Part shown: piece by piece, positions 1 through 8,566 of the stretch
How the letters are laid out: the number at the start of each line of letters is the position of its first letter
How positions within the stretch are numbered: the first letter of the stretch is position 1
Origin: Roseobacter ponti
GTDB taxonomy: Bacteria; Pseudomonadota; Alphaproteobacteria; Rhodobacterales; Rhodobacteraceae
Assembly (NCBI RefSeq): GCF_012932215.1
Contig: NZ_CP048788.1
Location: 1,240,001-1,304,000 of the forward strand
Direction of reading: 5' to 3'
Length of the DNA: 64,000 nucleotides
The notes under the pieces: model-generated
The model's input: only the letters and a program-made list of their open reading frames with translations
Databases searched by the model: none
What the model was told of the DNA's origin: nothing
Translations under genes and position numbers: made by a program

Positions 1-582
1 AATCACCGGCAGCGATACGGCCCGCGCCAGAGCTTCAGTTGCGGCGACGTTCGGGCCACCCATCGCGCCGTCACGCAGAATGTCGGTATAGATGATTGCG
101 GCGACACCCGCGTCCTCAAAAGACTGCGCGAGATCGGTGACCCGAACGGTGGTTTCTTCGGCCCATCCCTTTGTTGCGACAAAGCCGTTCCGTGCGTCGA
201 TGCCGACGGCGACCTGTCCGGGAAAAGCGCGTGCGGCAGTGCGCACCAGATCGGGATCTTCGACGGCAACCGTTCCCAGAATGACCCGCGCGAGCCCCTT
301 TCTGAGCCATCTTTCGATGGTTTGCATATCCCGGATGCCGCCACCAAGCTGTGCCGGCACATCGCAGGTTTCCAGGATCGCCTCGACCGGGCCCGCATTG
401 ACGGGCGCGCCGGCAAAGGCCCCGTTGAGATCCACCAGGTGCAGCCATTCGCAGCCTGCATCGACGAAAGACTGCGCCTGCGCTGCGGGATCATCGCTGA
501 AAACAGTCGATTGCTGCATGTCTCCGTGCACCAGTCGGACGGCCTGGCCGTCTTTGAGATCAATTGCAGGATAAAGGATCAT
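1..582 (-). CDS. hisA: HisA, ProFAR isomerase (partial, C-terminus beyond left edge)
   Basis: Phosphoribosylformimino-5-aminoimidazole carboxamide ribotide isomerase, the fourth step of histidine synthesis: an Amadori rearrangement on a TIM barrel in the cytoplasm. The N-terminus reads [17 protein letters not shown], the classic HisA start with catalytic Asp8 in the PAIDL motif, followed by the GG(G)IR phosphate-binding segment. 194 codons are visible; the family has about 240, so the C-terminal part and stop lie outside the window. Neighbours upstream on the same strand are hisH and hisB, but two unrelated genes (VPLPA-CTERM and DUF2147) stand between. The family assignment is firm. Confidence 0.95.
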   Translation of the reverse strand, partial: MILYPAIDLKDGQAVRLVHGDMQQSTVFSDDPAAQAQSFVDAGCEWLHLVDLNGAFAGAPVNAGPVEAILETCDVPAQLGGGIRDMQTIERWLRKGLARVILGTVAVEDPDLVRTAARAFPGQVAVGIDARNGFVATKGWAEETTVRVTDLAQSFEDAGVAAIIYTDILRDGAMGGPNVAATEALARAVSLPVI

Positions 583-681
583 CGGCGGGTTTCCTGAGAT
601 GGTGTGTCGGCTGCGGCAGGTTCGTGTGTCTGCGGGGCGTACATGCACGCAAGTGTCCTGAAATGCAACGCAGCGACACGT

Positions 682-695
682 TACGTCGCGACGTA
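682..695. promoter_or_regulatory. 14-bp perfect palindrome between hisA and DUF2147 gene
   Basis: TACGTCGCGACGTA is a perfect 14-bp palindrome, 100 bp upstream of hisA and 65 bp upstream of the divergent DUF2147 gene. Its position between two divergent starts suits an operator. The factor is unknown and a chance palindrome in GC-rich DNA is possible. Confidence 0.3.
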
Positions 696-759
696 CGGTC
701 ACGCTTGCGATCCGTCCCGGGCGCGGGGCAGGGTGCGCGCAGTTTCACGGGAGGAAAAC

Positions 760-1146
760 ATGAAACGAGTTACGATATTTGCAGCTCTGGTGGCGGTGAC
801 AGCGGGCGGTGTCGCGGCGGACCCTCTGGAGGGAACCTGGCAGACTGAACCGGATGAGGGCGCTTATGCCCATGTCATGATTGAGCCCTGTGGTGATAAT
901 TTCTGCGGGAAAATCGCACGTACTTTCAAAGATGGTGCTGAGTATCAGTCGCCCAATCTTGGCAAGGCGCTGGTGATCGATATGGCCCCCGAGGGCGACG
1001 GCAATTACCGCGGGCAGGTCTGGCGTCCGAGCAACGACAGGATTTATCTTGGAAAGATTGCGCTGAACGGCGACCGGATGAAGCTGTCGGGTTGCGTTGC
1101 GGGTGGACTGATCTGTTCAAAGCAGACCTGGGCGCGCATTCAGTAA
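760..1146 (+). CDS. Small secreted DUF2147-family protein
   Basis: Predicted exported protein of 128 aa. The start ATG at 760 follows a GGAGG Shine-Dalgarno (SD) at 750-754. Residues 1-20 form a Sec signal peptide (MKR, hydrophobic run, AAD cleavage region). The mature part has the DUF2147 layout: 'LEGTWQTEPD', a Cys pair in 'EPCGDNFCGKI', and a C-terminal 'LSGCVAGGLICSKQTW' with further Cys, so disulfides in the periplasm are likely. Function is unknown for the family. It is transcribed divergently from hisA and shares a terminator with the convergent VPLPA-CTERM gene. Confidence 0.8.
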   Translation: MKRVTIFAALVAVTAGGVAADPLEGTWQTEPDEGAYAHVMIEPCGDNFCGKIARTFKDGAEYQSPNLGKALVIDMAPEGDGNYRGQVWRPSNDRIYLGKIALNGDRMKLSGCVAGGLICSKQTWARIQ

Positions 1147-1169
1147 GAACCTGACCGGACACGAAAAAA

Positions 1170-1200
1170 ACGGCGCCCCGAAGAGGCGCCGTTTCTTTAA
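1170..1200. terminator. Bidirectional Rho-independent terminator
   Basis: A stem CGGCGCC/GGCGCCG with loop CCGAAGA is flanked by an A-run on the left and TTTCTTT on the right. It can therefore end both the DUF2147 gene (plus) and the VPLPA-CTERM gene (minus), which converge here. Confidence 0.85.
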
Positions 1201-1214
1201 TTCAGAGTGGTGTT

Positions 1215-1922
1215 TCAGGCCACTTTGCGCTTTCGCCGCACGACGGCAAATGCGCCGAATGCTGTCAGCAGCAGCGGCAGTCCCGCCGGCACGGGTACCG
1301 CAGAGAGGCCGACCTCGATTTCGCCGATTGCGCCTGAGCCGTTAAAGACCACTGCGAAGCGTGAAATGCCTTTGGCATCGGCGTTTGAAGAGAAGTCGAG
1401 GAACGTGAACTGGTCATCGGTGCCGGCGCCGCTGCCAAGTTCGGCCATATTGGCCTCAACCGAAAAGCCCTCTTCGCCGTCCAGATAGAACAGACTAAGC
1501 AGGTCAATCTTTGCCGTGCCGAAGTCGAAGAAAATAACGCCGCCGCGCCGCTCATCGTCAGGGCCGGTCGGTGCGGAGATGCTGGCGCGTTCCTGAATGA
1601 TCAGCGCGTTGCCAAAAGACCGGCCTTCACCGCCTGCGGAGTTTGCGAAGGGATCGGCGACGAGGTCAGGGTCGTTTGCATTGTTTACGGCCGGGCCGCC
1701 GGGCGTGGTGTCGAAGATGCGCGCATCGCCCGCGAAAGAAGTGGCACCGAAGCCGTTTACGATCTCAAGATCAGCAAAAATACCGCCACCCAGATCGAGC
1801 TGTGTGACACTGTCGTTATTGTTGAAACCGCTGAAATCAATCAGCCCGTCAAAGGTCGCCGCGAAGGCACCTGTGGCTGACATTGTCAGCGCGACGGCTG
1901 CTGCTGTAATCGTTTTATTCAT
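1215..1922 (-). CDS. VPLPA-CTERM sorting-domain secreted protein
   Basis: Exported protein of 235 aa. ATG at 1922 is preceded by AGGGG. An N-terminal signal peptide ends near 'AFAATF'. The C-terminus reads VPVPAGLPLLL, a short hydrophobic stretch, then RRKRK: the VPLPA-CTERM tripartite signal (motif, membrane span, basic tail) known from Rhodobacteraceae and linked with exosortase-like surface processing. The middle is acidic and Gly/Asn-rich with no recognised domain; 'FDGLIDFSGFNNNDSV' suggests a beta-sandwich adhesin-like fold, but this is inference. It sits downstream of hisH in the same direction with a 272-bp gap, so it is probably a separate transcript. Confidence 0.8.
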   Translation of the reverse strand: MNKTITAAAVALTMSATGAFAATFDGLIDFSGFNNNDSVTQLDLGGGIFADLEIVNGFGATSFAGDARIFDTTPGGPAVNNANDPDLVADPFANSAGGEGRSFGNALIIQERASISAPTGPDDERRGGVIFFDFGTAKIDLLSLFYLDGEEGFSVEANMAELGSGAGTDDQFTFLDFSSNADAKGISRFAVVFNGSGAIGEIEVGLSAVPVPAGLPLLLTAFGAFAVVRRKRKVA

Positions 1923-2137
1923 TATCTGTACCCCTGAGCATCTGAATGTGCCCGTGAACCCACCGGCTGACCGGTATTCGAAAAAACGGGCGTGCAAACA
2001 CACCCGAGAAACAAATCTGCCTTGATATTGCCACAATCTGCCGCGTGGTTCGAGTGTTTTCCGTCCGCAAAAGTTAATTTTTCGTGAAGACAGTGCAGGT
2101 CGTTGTTTTTTGCGGCATTATCCCGGACGGTTGGCGG

Positions 2138-2171
2138 CCTGCCGGCGGGAATTTTATGATCTGCCGGCAGG
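2138..2171. other. GC-rich stem-loop downstream of hisH
   Basis: Perfect 9-bp arms CCTGCCGGC/GCCGGCAGG with a 16-nt AT-rich loop, 24 bp beyond the hisH stop. There is no U-tract on the minus strand, so it is more likely an RNA-stabilising or Rho-associated hairpin than an intrinsic terminator. Confidence 0.4.
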
Positions 2172-2194
2172 ATCAGCCCTGAAACACGGGTATT

Positions 2195-2833
2195 TTACGG
2201 ACGCCATGCCAGAAAGTTAGCGATCATGCGAAGCCCTGCGGCCTGACTTTTTTCGGGGTGAAACTGCAGACCGATCATATTGTCCCGCCCTGTCACAGCG
2301 GTGACGTCGCCGCCGTATCCGACATGCGCCAGCCGGCGGGCAGGATCATCGACCGCCATGTGATAGCTGTGCACGAAATACGCGTGATCGCCGCTGCTGA
2401 TTCCGTCAAAGACAGGGTGCGGCGCATCGAGGATCAGATCGTTCCAGCCCATATGAGGGACTTTAAGCGTGGGATCTGCCGGCGCGATTTTTGTCACCTC
2501 TCCGGCGATCCAGCCCAGACCGGGGGTGTCGGTGTATTCGCGCCCCGTCGTTGCCATCAGCTGCATGCCAACGCATATGCCCATAAAGGGCCGGCCCTTT
2601 TCCTCAACGGCTTCGATCATTGCGGCGCAAAGACCGGAATGGCCTTTGAGCTGGGCCATGCAGGCGGGAAAGGCCCCGTCACCGGGCAGCACGATCCGGT
2701 CGGCGCGCGCGACAAGGGCGGCATCGCCGGTGACCACAACTTCGCCGCCGCCGGTCTCGCGGGCCATGCGTTCAAACGCTTTGTGCGCTGAATGCAGATT
2801 GCCGCTTTCGTAATCGATAATCGCCGTCAGCAC
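2195..2833 (-). CDS. hisH: HisH, glutaminase subunit of imidazole glycerol phosphate synthase
   Basis: Class I glutamine amidotransferase of 212 aa that makes ammonia for HisF in histidine synthesis. It begins VLTAIIDYESGNLHSAHKA from a GTG at 2833, one base after the hisB stop, so it is translationally coupled. Visible motifs: 'PGDGAFPACM', the nucleophile loop 'GICVGMQLM' (Cys), and the C-terminal 'QFHPEKSQ' with catalytic His and Glu. Length is normal. HisF is not in the window. Confidence 0.95.
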   Translation of the reverse strand: MLTAIIDYESGNLHSAHKAFERMARETGGGEVVVTGDAALVARADRIVLPGDGAFPACMAQLKGHSGLCAAMIEAVEEKGRPFMGICVGMQLMATTGREYTDTPGLGWIAGEVTKIAPADPTLKVPHMGWNDLILDAPHPVFDGISSGDHAYFVHSYHMAVDDPARRLAHVGYGGDVTAVTGRDNMIGLQFHPEKSQAAGLRMIANFLAWRP

Positions 2834-2834
2834 T

Positions 2835-3422
2835 TCACAGAGCGCCCTTGGTCGATGGGATGGCATCTGCCTTGCGCGGATCGGTTTCCACGGCGTCACG
2901 CAGGGCGCGCGCAAAGGCCTTGAAGGCGGCTTCGGCGATGTGATGCGCGTTCAGACCGTGCAGCATATCGATGTGCAGGGTAATGCCGCCGTGGGTCGAG
3001 ACGGCCTGGAAAAATTCGCGCACAAGCTCTGTGTCGAAGCTGCCGATCCTGCCGGTCGGAAAATCAACATTCCAGATCAGAAAGGGCCGGGCCGATAAAT
3101 CAAGCGCGCACCGCACGAGGGCGTCATCCATGGGCAGGAGGCAGGCGCCATACCGGCGGATGCCCCGCTTGTCGCCGAGCGCAGCAGTCAGCGCCTGTCC
3201 CAGCGCGATCCCTGTGTCCTCGACCGTGTGATGGTCATCGATATGAAGGTCGCCTGTTGCCTTCACGGTCAGATCGATCAGCGCATGGCGGGACAACTGG
3301 TCGAGCATGTGGTCAAAGAACCCGATGCCCGTCTGATTGTCATAAGTGCCTGTCCCGTCGAGGTTTACCGTGACCGAGATGTCAGTTTCGGCGGTTGTGC
3401 GGGTGATCGTCTGGCTGCGCAT
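2835..3422 (-). CDS. hisB: HisB, imidazoleglycerol-phosphate dehydratase
   Basis: Monofunctional IGPD of 195 aa, sixth step of histidine synthesis, Mn-dependent. ATG at 3422 follows GGAGG. It carries the duplicated His-rich motifs '[15 protein letters not shown]' and '[16 protein letters not shown]' that hold the two metals, plus '[12 protein letters not shown]'. No phosphatase domain is present, as expected outside enterobacteria. It is first in the hisB-hisH pair and its upstream region is shared with the divergent small gene at 3568. Confidence 0.96.
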   Translation of the reverse strand: MRSQTITRTTAETDISVTVNLDGTGTYDNQTGIGFFDHMLDQLSRHALIDLTVKATGDLHIDDHHTVEDTGIALGQALTAALGDKRGIRRYGACLLPMDDALVRCALDLSARPFLIWNVDFPTGRIGSFDTELVREFFQAVSTHGGITLHIDMLHGLNAHHIAEAAFKAFARALRDAVETDPRKADAIPSTKGAL

Positions 3423-3567
3423 GCGGGCCTCCGGGCCGTGAGATATGTTGCGCGCCCTTATATCAGCGCGCGCCGCCGCGCCAAGATGGCAGATTGGGGT
3501 ATTGCTGACCTTGTGTCCGATGTGCCAGCCTGTGCAGGCGGGCGTCCCTGCCGGCAAAGGAGCTTTC

Positions 3568-3807
3568 ATGGCCACATGCGTCTTTATTCAGATCCGGTGC
3601 AAGCCAGGCACCACCTATTCGGTGGCCGAGGAAATCGCTCTGCGCGAGATCCACTCAGAGCTCTATTCGACCAGCGGCGATTTTGATCTGCTGATGAAGC
3701 TCTATATCCCCAAGGGCGAAGACGTGGGTAAGTATGTCAACGACCACCTCCTTGATATTAAAGGAATTGAGCGATCGCTGACGACGATGACCTTCAAAGT
3801 ATTTTGA
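3568..3807 (+). CDS. Stand-alone Lrp/AsnC ligand-binding (RAM) domain protein
   Basis: A 79-aa protein matching only the C-terminal alpha-beta ligand-binding half of Lrp/AsnC regulators: '[22 protein letters not shown]', '[13 protein letters not shown]', '[12 protein letters not shown]'. There is no helix-turn-helix, so it cannot bind DNA alone; such proteins can bind amino acids or form mixed oligomers with full-length Lrp proteins. ATG at 3568 has an AAAGGA SD. It is divergent from hisB, which hints at an amino-acid-sensing role (inference). The stop overlaps the TTG start of the next gene (TTGA). Confidence 0.8.
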   Translation: MATCVFIQIRCKPGTTYSVAEEIALREIHSELYSTSGDFDLLMKLYIPKGEDVGKYVNDHLLDIKGIERSLTTMTFKVF

Positions 3808-4142
3808 CCACGCGCGTCCCGCTCACGGCGATGATGCTCTGCCTTGTGGCAGGGGTGGCAGAGGCGCGCACCTATGCAGGTGAAGAAGCCGCAGCGCTGC
3901 GCTGCGCCAATACAATGGCATTCACGGCTGTTGCACTGGAAGATACCGGGCGCATGAGTGAGGCGGAAAAGGACGTTCTGCTGGGCATCACTGTTCTGAT
4001 CCTTGAAAACCACGTAAGCGGGACCTGGCAGCAGAAAAAAGCGGCACTCGCTGTCGTGCGCGACCGCCGGGACGTTTTTGAAACCCTCGAAGATTTCGAG
4101 CGCTTTGCCGAGCAGTGTTTCCGGCAGTTTCCGATAAACTGA
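3804..4142 (+). CDS. Small exported protein of unknown function
   Basis: 112 aa from a TTG start that overlaps the previous stop, giving TTGA coupling. An N-terminal signal peptide (TRVPLTAMMLCLVAGVAEA) precedes a mature part with two Cys ('LRCANTMAF', 'EQCFRQF') and mostly helical composition. No known domain is recognised. A periplasmic protein co-translated with the RAM-domain protein is the simplest reading. Confidence 0.6.
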   Translation: MTTRVPLTAMMLCLVAGVAEARTYAGEEAAALRCANTMAFTAVALEDTGRMSEAEKDVLLGITVLILENHVSGTWQQKKAALAVVRDRRDVFETLEDFERFAEQCFRQFPIN

Positions 4143-4353
4143 TACCGCCTGCACGTGCGCCATCTCCCGCAGATCGTCATATACTGGTGGTTTTGGGGTG
4201 ATTCTGCGGATCTGAACGCCATTGAATCACCTTAAACCTGCGTCACGGTATTCGCGAAACCCGGAACCCGTGGCGGTCAAAGGGTATGCGGTATGCGTGC
4301 AGGCAGGCTGATAGTCTTCGCGCGGGCCGCAGGCAGAAGGTCGGAAGTGAACC

Positions 4354-7300
4354 GTGGCGATCAGTTTTGGAAAAAAACGGAACGTAGTCTGTGAGGCGGG
4401 CAAAAGCCGCCCCGCCACGATCAATGAAACGCGCTATGTCATGGCGGAGCTGGCGGAAACGGGATCTTATATGATCGCGATGGGGCACCGTGTCGAAGGT
4501 CGCCCCGACGTTGATCTGCTGCAAAAATCCTTTGAGACCGTCGTCCGGCGGCATGAAGCTCTGCGCACGTCTTTCGCACTGAACGGGCGCAGGGTTGAGG
4601 CGCGGATCAGCGAGACGCCGCGCTTTGTTTTCGCGCATATGCAGTCCGATGATATGAGTCCGGCAGCCTTTCGCGACCTCGTGCTGCCGCTCGTTTTCGA
4701 TGATGTCCGGCCTGATGTGCCGGGATCACTTGTGCGTCTTTTTGTGGTTGAGGCCGCTGAGTGCTGGCGCTTTACGGTCGCGATGCATCATGCTGTTTCC
4801 GATGGTTTTTCGCGTGGCGTCGTAAATCGTGAACTGTTGAAGCTTTATGCCGGTGAGACACTGGCTGATGTTAACAGTTACGCTGATTATGCCGGCAACG
4901 CCCCCCGGATCAGCGATGCCGAAACAGAGGCCGCAGTGGCCCGGTTTCCACAGCCTGCACAAATGCCACCGGACGGTGCAGCGCGGGCGGGTGCCGGAAC
5001 ACGTGGGCAGTTTATTGAACGCGGATTGCCCGGCGCCGGACCCGCGCTGCGCCGCGTCAGCAAATCCTGTGGCGCCGGTAAGTTTGCGACGCTCGCCGCG
5101 CTCTATGCGCTGGGGCTGAAAGCATTTACCGGAGAGAGTCAGGTTGCCACTTTTTTTCAGAGTGAGGGCCGCAGAAGTCTCGGTGCGCCCAATTCGGTGG
5201 TGGGGCCGTTCTCCAACACGCTGCCGCTTGACCTGCAGTTTGATCCGGGCATGCCGTTCGACAGGCTCGCGCGTGAGATCAAGGGACGAGTGAGCGCGGT
5301 ACTGGCGCTTGAAAACACCGACGTTGCCGAACGTGTTCACGAGGCGGGCAGGGCACCTGCGGTATCCCTGAATATGTTCCCGCCGGCGCCGGTGATCCGG
5401 GCCGGCGATCTGAAAACCGGGCCGCGTGAGTTTCTGGACAGGCGCACTGAGCATGATCTCAACCTGGTCTGGAGCGAAGACAGCGGCGTGATCCGCGCCC
5501 GGGCGTTTTATGAAGCGGCACATCTGTCAGAGGAACGGGCTGCTGCGTTTCTCAGCCTGCAGATCCGCCTGCTGAACATGGTGCTTGAGACACCCGGTAT
5601 CGGCTGTGACCTGCTGCTTGCGCGAGCTTATGCCAAGGCTCCGGCAAAGATCGCGCCCTCTCGAACCGATCCGCCGCCCGGGCGGTTGCACGATGCGTTC
5701 TTTGACCAGGCACAAAAGACGCCTGACGCGCCTGCCGTCATCGCGCCGCAGGAGCAATGGTCTTATGATGCGCTGAGGGCTGAGGCCGCTGCGTATTCCC
5801 GCGCCCTTTTGCTGGCAGATGCCGGTCCGCGCGAAACGATCGCGGTGCTGGCGGATCGCCAGCCGGCTCTGGTGGCCGCTCTTCTGGGCATATCAGCTTA
5901 TGGTGCGCCTTTTGTTGTGATTGATGCGGGACTGCCACGGGAGCGGATCAGAGCAATATTGCAACGCGCTGATGCAAAGCGCGCTTTTGCCCTGACCACC
6001 CCTGCGGCGGTTGCGTCGGGGGGCAGTGTGACACTGCTCAGACCAGCCAGATATGGCCCTGATATTCCGCCGGCCCGGCATCAACCCGGGCGCGCGGTTG
6101 CCTGGCATCTTTTCACCTCCGGCACGACGGGCGAACCTAAAAGAGTCTCCCATCCTGATGCGACTTTGATCCGCTTTCTCCGCTGGCAGGCAGAGATGCT
6201 CGGGGGCGGATCGTTCCGTACCATGCTGATGGCGGGTCTCACGCATGATCCGGTGATGCGCGATATATTTCTGCCGCTGTCCACAGGTGGCGCGGTGGTC
6301 ATTCCGCGAGAAGAAGACATCCGCGATCCTGCGGCGCTGCGTGAGCTGATTGACCATAACAGACCGGACACACTGCACCTTACCCCCGCGACAGGGCACC
6401 TGATCAGCATTGGTGCCGGTAACGACGCCGCTTTCAGCAGTGTCAGACATTTATTCTGGGGAGGTGACCGGCTGGACGCTACCAAAGTGTCGCGCTGGCG
6501 GCAGTTTGCGCCCGGGGCCCGTCAGTTCAACCTCTATGGCACGACCGAGACCCCGCAGGCGGCCCTGATCTGTGAAATCTCGGGCGCGGAAACGCGGTTG
6601 AAAATGCCGCTGGGCGAACCCGTGCCCTGGGCCGGGGTGCGCATCGAGCGTGACGGAGTACAGGCCGGGTTCGGGGTCCTGGGGGAGATCGTGATTGATC
6701 TCGGCGATCCCGTGCGGGGCGCGAGGGGCGGGCCGGACACTGCCACCGGCGCCCCTTCCATGGTGCATCACACCGGCGATTTCGGTTTCATGCTACCGGG
6801 GTCCGGCGTGCATTTTGCTGGCCGTAAAGACGATCAGATCAAAGTGAACGCGCTCAGGATTGAGCTGTCGGACATCAGCCATCACGCAGAGGACGTGCCG
6901 GGGGTGCGGCAGGCGGTGACGCTGCAGACCGGTGCGGACGGGCGGGAATTGTCGCTTTTTATCGTCAGTGAGAACCTGCGCGGCCCGGCAGAGATACGCG
7001 CGGCACTGTCACAGATGCTGCCCGACTACATGGTGCCGCAGCACATTGTCGTGGTGGACCACATTCCGTTGTCGCCGAATGGCAAAACGGATGCCAAAGC
7101 TCTGCGCGCGATGACGGCGGAGGTACCTGAAAACCACAGACCGTCCCAGCCCGTGCAGACCGCGGCGGAGAGACAGATCGCGGATGTTCTCGCGCGCAGC
7201 ACCGGGTTGCCGGCCGATGACCGGCACCTCAGCCTCGCGGATCTCGGCGCTGACAGTCTCGCGCGGATCGAAGCCCGGCTCGGGCTTGAGGCACTGGGGG

Positions 7301-8397
7301 TTGATCTGGCGCAGGGCTGGGAATTCACGTCGATCACAGATCTCGCGAAAAAAGGTTTCAGTTCAGCTTCCGGCCGACCGTCGCGACGGGGGGCTTTCGC
7401 TCCGCAGCGGATGGAAAGCTTTCTGGTGATGCGGTCGCTTGCGATCATTGCGATTGTTGCACATCACTCAGGTCTCTATTTCTCCAACGGGTTTTCAGCG
7501 GCTCTGATTGCGCTAACGGGTTTCAGTTTCGCGAAACTGCAGCTGCCGGCCATTCTTGGCGATGACCGGACCGGGCGGGTCTGGGCGACGATCGCACGGC
7601 TTATGGTGCCCCTGGTGCCGGTCTCTCTGGTGATCTACGGTGTGCATATAGCGATCGGCAACGATCCGCACATTTCCGCTCTGCTGTTCTATGAAAACAT
7701 GTCGGCATTTGTGGACAGTGTACTTCTGCAGCGTTCCGACAGCCGGCACCACATCAGCTGGCTGTGGTTTCTGCATGTTTATCTGCAGATTTTCATCGTG
7801 ATCGGCCTGCTACTGGCCAGCGGCCGGGTACGCAGAGCACTGAGAAGCGCGCAATGGCGCACCGTCATGGGTTTTTTCGTACTCGCGGAGGCTGCGGGTT
7901 TCAGTACCGTCCTGATCGCGGGACTGCTTTACGGCGATATCGGGCATGTGGCCGCGACGCTGCATCGCTCTGCGGGCATGCTGATGCCTGTGCTGGTGGT
8001 CGGCGGTCTTGCCGCACTAGCAACAACGCGCCGGGAACTGCTGGTTTCGCTGCTGGCAGGGCTGGGACATATCCTGCTCTTCAATCTGGTCATACCGGGC
8101 GGCGATACGGGCATCTGGCTCTTCGCCGTCACACTGGCGACCCTCGCCCCCTACATTCCGCTGCCGGCCTTTCTGTCGGTCGTGGTCCTCGCCGTTTCAG
8201 GAGAGGCTCTGATGATTTATCTGACGCACCGCGCTTCATTATTCGCGTTGACGACAGGTCTCGGATTTGAGCCGCCGGCGCTGATACAGGTCATCTTCGC
8301 CCTCGTCACAGGGGTGCTTCTGGGCAAAGCGGTCCGTCCTTTGCTGGATCGCCTGGGGGTTGGCAGGCTGGCTGAACGACGTGTCAATTTCAGCTGA
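4354..8397 (+). CDS. NRPS-like C-A-T protein fused to an acyltransferase-3-type membrane domain
   Basis: A 1347-aa single-module protein from GTG 4354 (GGAAG upstream). Order seen: condensation domain (about 1-430) with HHAVSDG at 145-151, matching HHxxxDG; adenylation domain (about 445-915) with 'FTSGTTGEPK' near 587, 'NLYGTTET', 'HHTGDFGF', 'GRKDDQIKVNALRIEL' and the lysine of 'SPNGKTDAKAL'; carrier domain with 'LGADSLARI', phosphopantetheine Ser968; then from Met1020 about 330 residues with many membrane spans, opening 'MRSLAIIAIVAHHSG' like the R...H start of acyltransferase family 3. The A domain keeps the Asp at the FDxS-like position ('THDPVMRD'), which suggests an alpha-amino acid substrate. 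Inferred role: activate an amino acid, acylate it or be acylated by it, and transfer the product at or across the inner membrane. No PPTase or other NRPS gene is nearby. The product is unknown. Confidence 0.85.
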   Translation: MAISFGKKRNVVCEAGKSRPATINETRYVMAELAETGSYMIAMGHRVEGRPDVDLLQKSFETVVRRHEALRTSFALNGRRVEARISETPRFVFAHMQSDDMSPAAFRDLVLPLVFDDVRPDVPGSLVRLFVVEAAECWRFTVAMHHAVSDGFSRGVVNRELLKLYAGETLADVNSYADYAGNAPRISDAETEAAVARFPQPAQMPPDGAARAGAGTRGQFIERGLPGAGPALRRVSKSCGAGKFATLAALYALGLKAFTGESQVATFFQSEGRRSLGAPNSVVGPFSNTLPLDLQFDPGMPFDRLAREIKGRVSAVLALENTDVAERVHEAGRAPAVSLNMFPPAPVIRAGDLKTGPREFLDRRTEHDLNLVWSEDSGVIRARAFYEAAHLSEERAAAFLSLQIRLLNMVLETPGIGCDLLLARAYAKAPAKIAPSRTDPPPGRLHDAFFDQAQKTPDAPAVIAPQEQWSYDALRAEAAAYSRALLLADAGPRETIAVLADRQPALVAALLGISAYGAPFVVIDAGLPRERIRAILQRADAKRAFALTTPAAVASGGSVTLLRPARYGPDIPPARHQPGRAVAWHLFTSGTTGEPKRVSHPDATLIRFLRWQAEMLGGGSFRTMLMAGLTHDPVMRDIFLPLSTGGAVVIPREEDIRDPAALRELIDHNRPDTLHLTPATGHLISIGAGNDAAFSSVRHLFWGGDRLDATKVSRWRQFAPGARQFNLYGTTETPQAALICEISGAETRLKMPLGEPVPWAGVRIERDGVQAGFGVLGEIVIDLGDPVRGARGGPDTATGAPSMVHHTGDFGFMLPGSGVHFAGRKDDQIKVNALRIELSDISHHAEDVPGVRQAVTLQTGADGRELSLFIVSENLRGPAEIRAALSQMLPDYMVPQHIVVVDHIPLSPNGKTDAKALRAMTAEVPENHRPSQPVQTAAERQIADVLARSTGLPADDRHLSLADLGADSLARIEARLGLEALGVDLAQGWEFTSITDLAKKGFSSASGRPSRRGAFAPQRMESFLVMRSLAIIAIVAHHSGLYFSNGFSAALIALTGFSFAKLQLPAILGDDRTGRVWATIARLMVPLVPVSLVIYGVHIAIGNDPHISALLFYENMSAFVDSVLLQRSDSRHHISWLWFLHVYLQIFIVIGLLLASGRVRRALRSAQWRTVMGFFVLAEAAGFSTVLIAGLLYGDIGHVAATLHRSAGMLMPVLVVGGLAALATTRRELLVSLLAGLGHILLFNLVIPGGDTGIWLFAVTLATLAPYIPLPAFLSVVVLAVSGEALMIYLTHRASLFALTTGLGFEPPALIQVIFALVTGVLLGKAVRPLLDRLGVGRLAERRVNFS

Positions 8398-8566
8398 GTG
8401 TCTTTTCTCTGTGGCTGCTGATTAACGGTCATCCGCCTTTCGTCCGGTGCCCTGCGAAACCTGCTGGCTGAACTGCGCAGGTGAGGCTGCACGGTTTGCG
8501 ATATCTGCTGCTGCGAGACAGAGCACGCGGGCGGATTGCGTTGCGGTCACCGGCACGGACGGGCTG

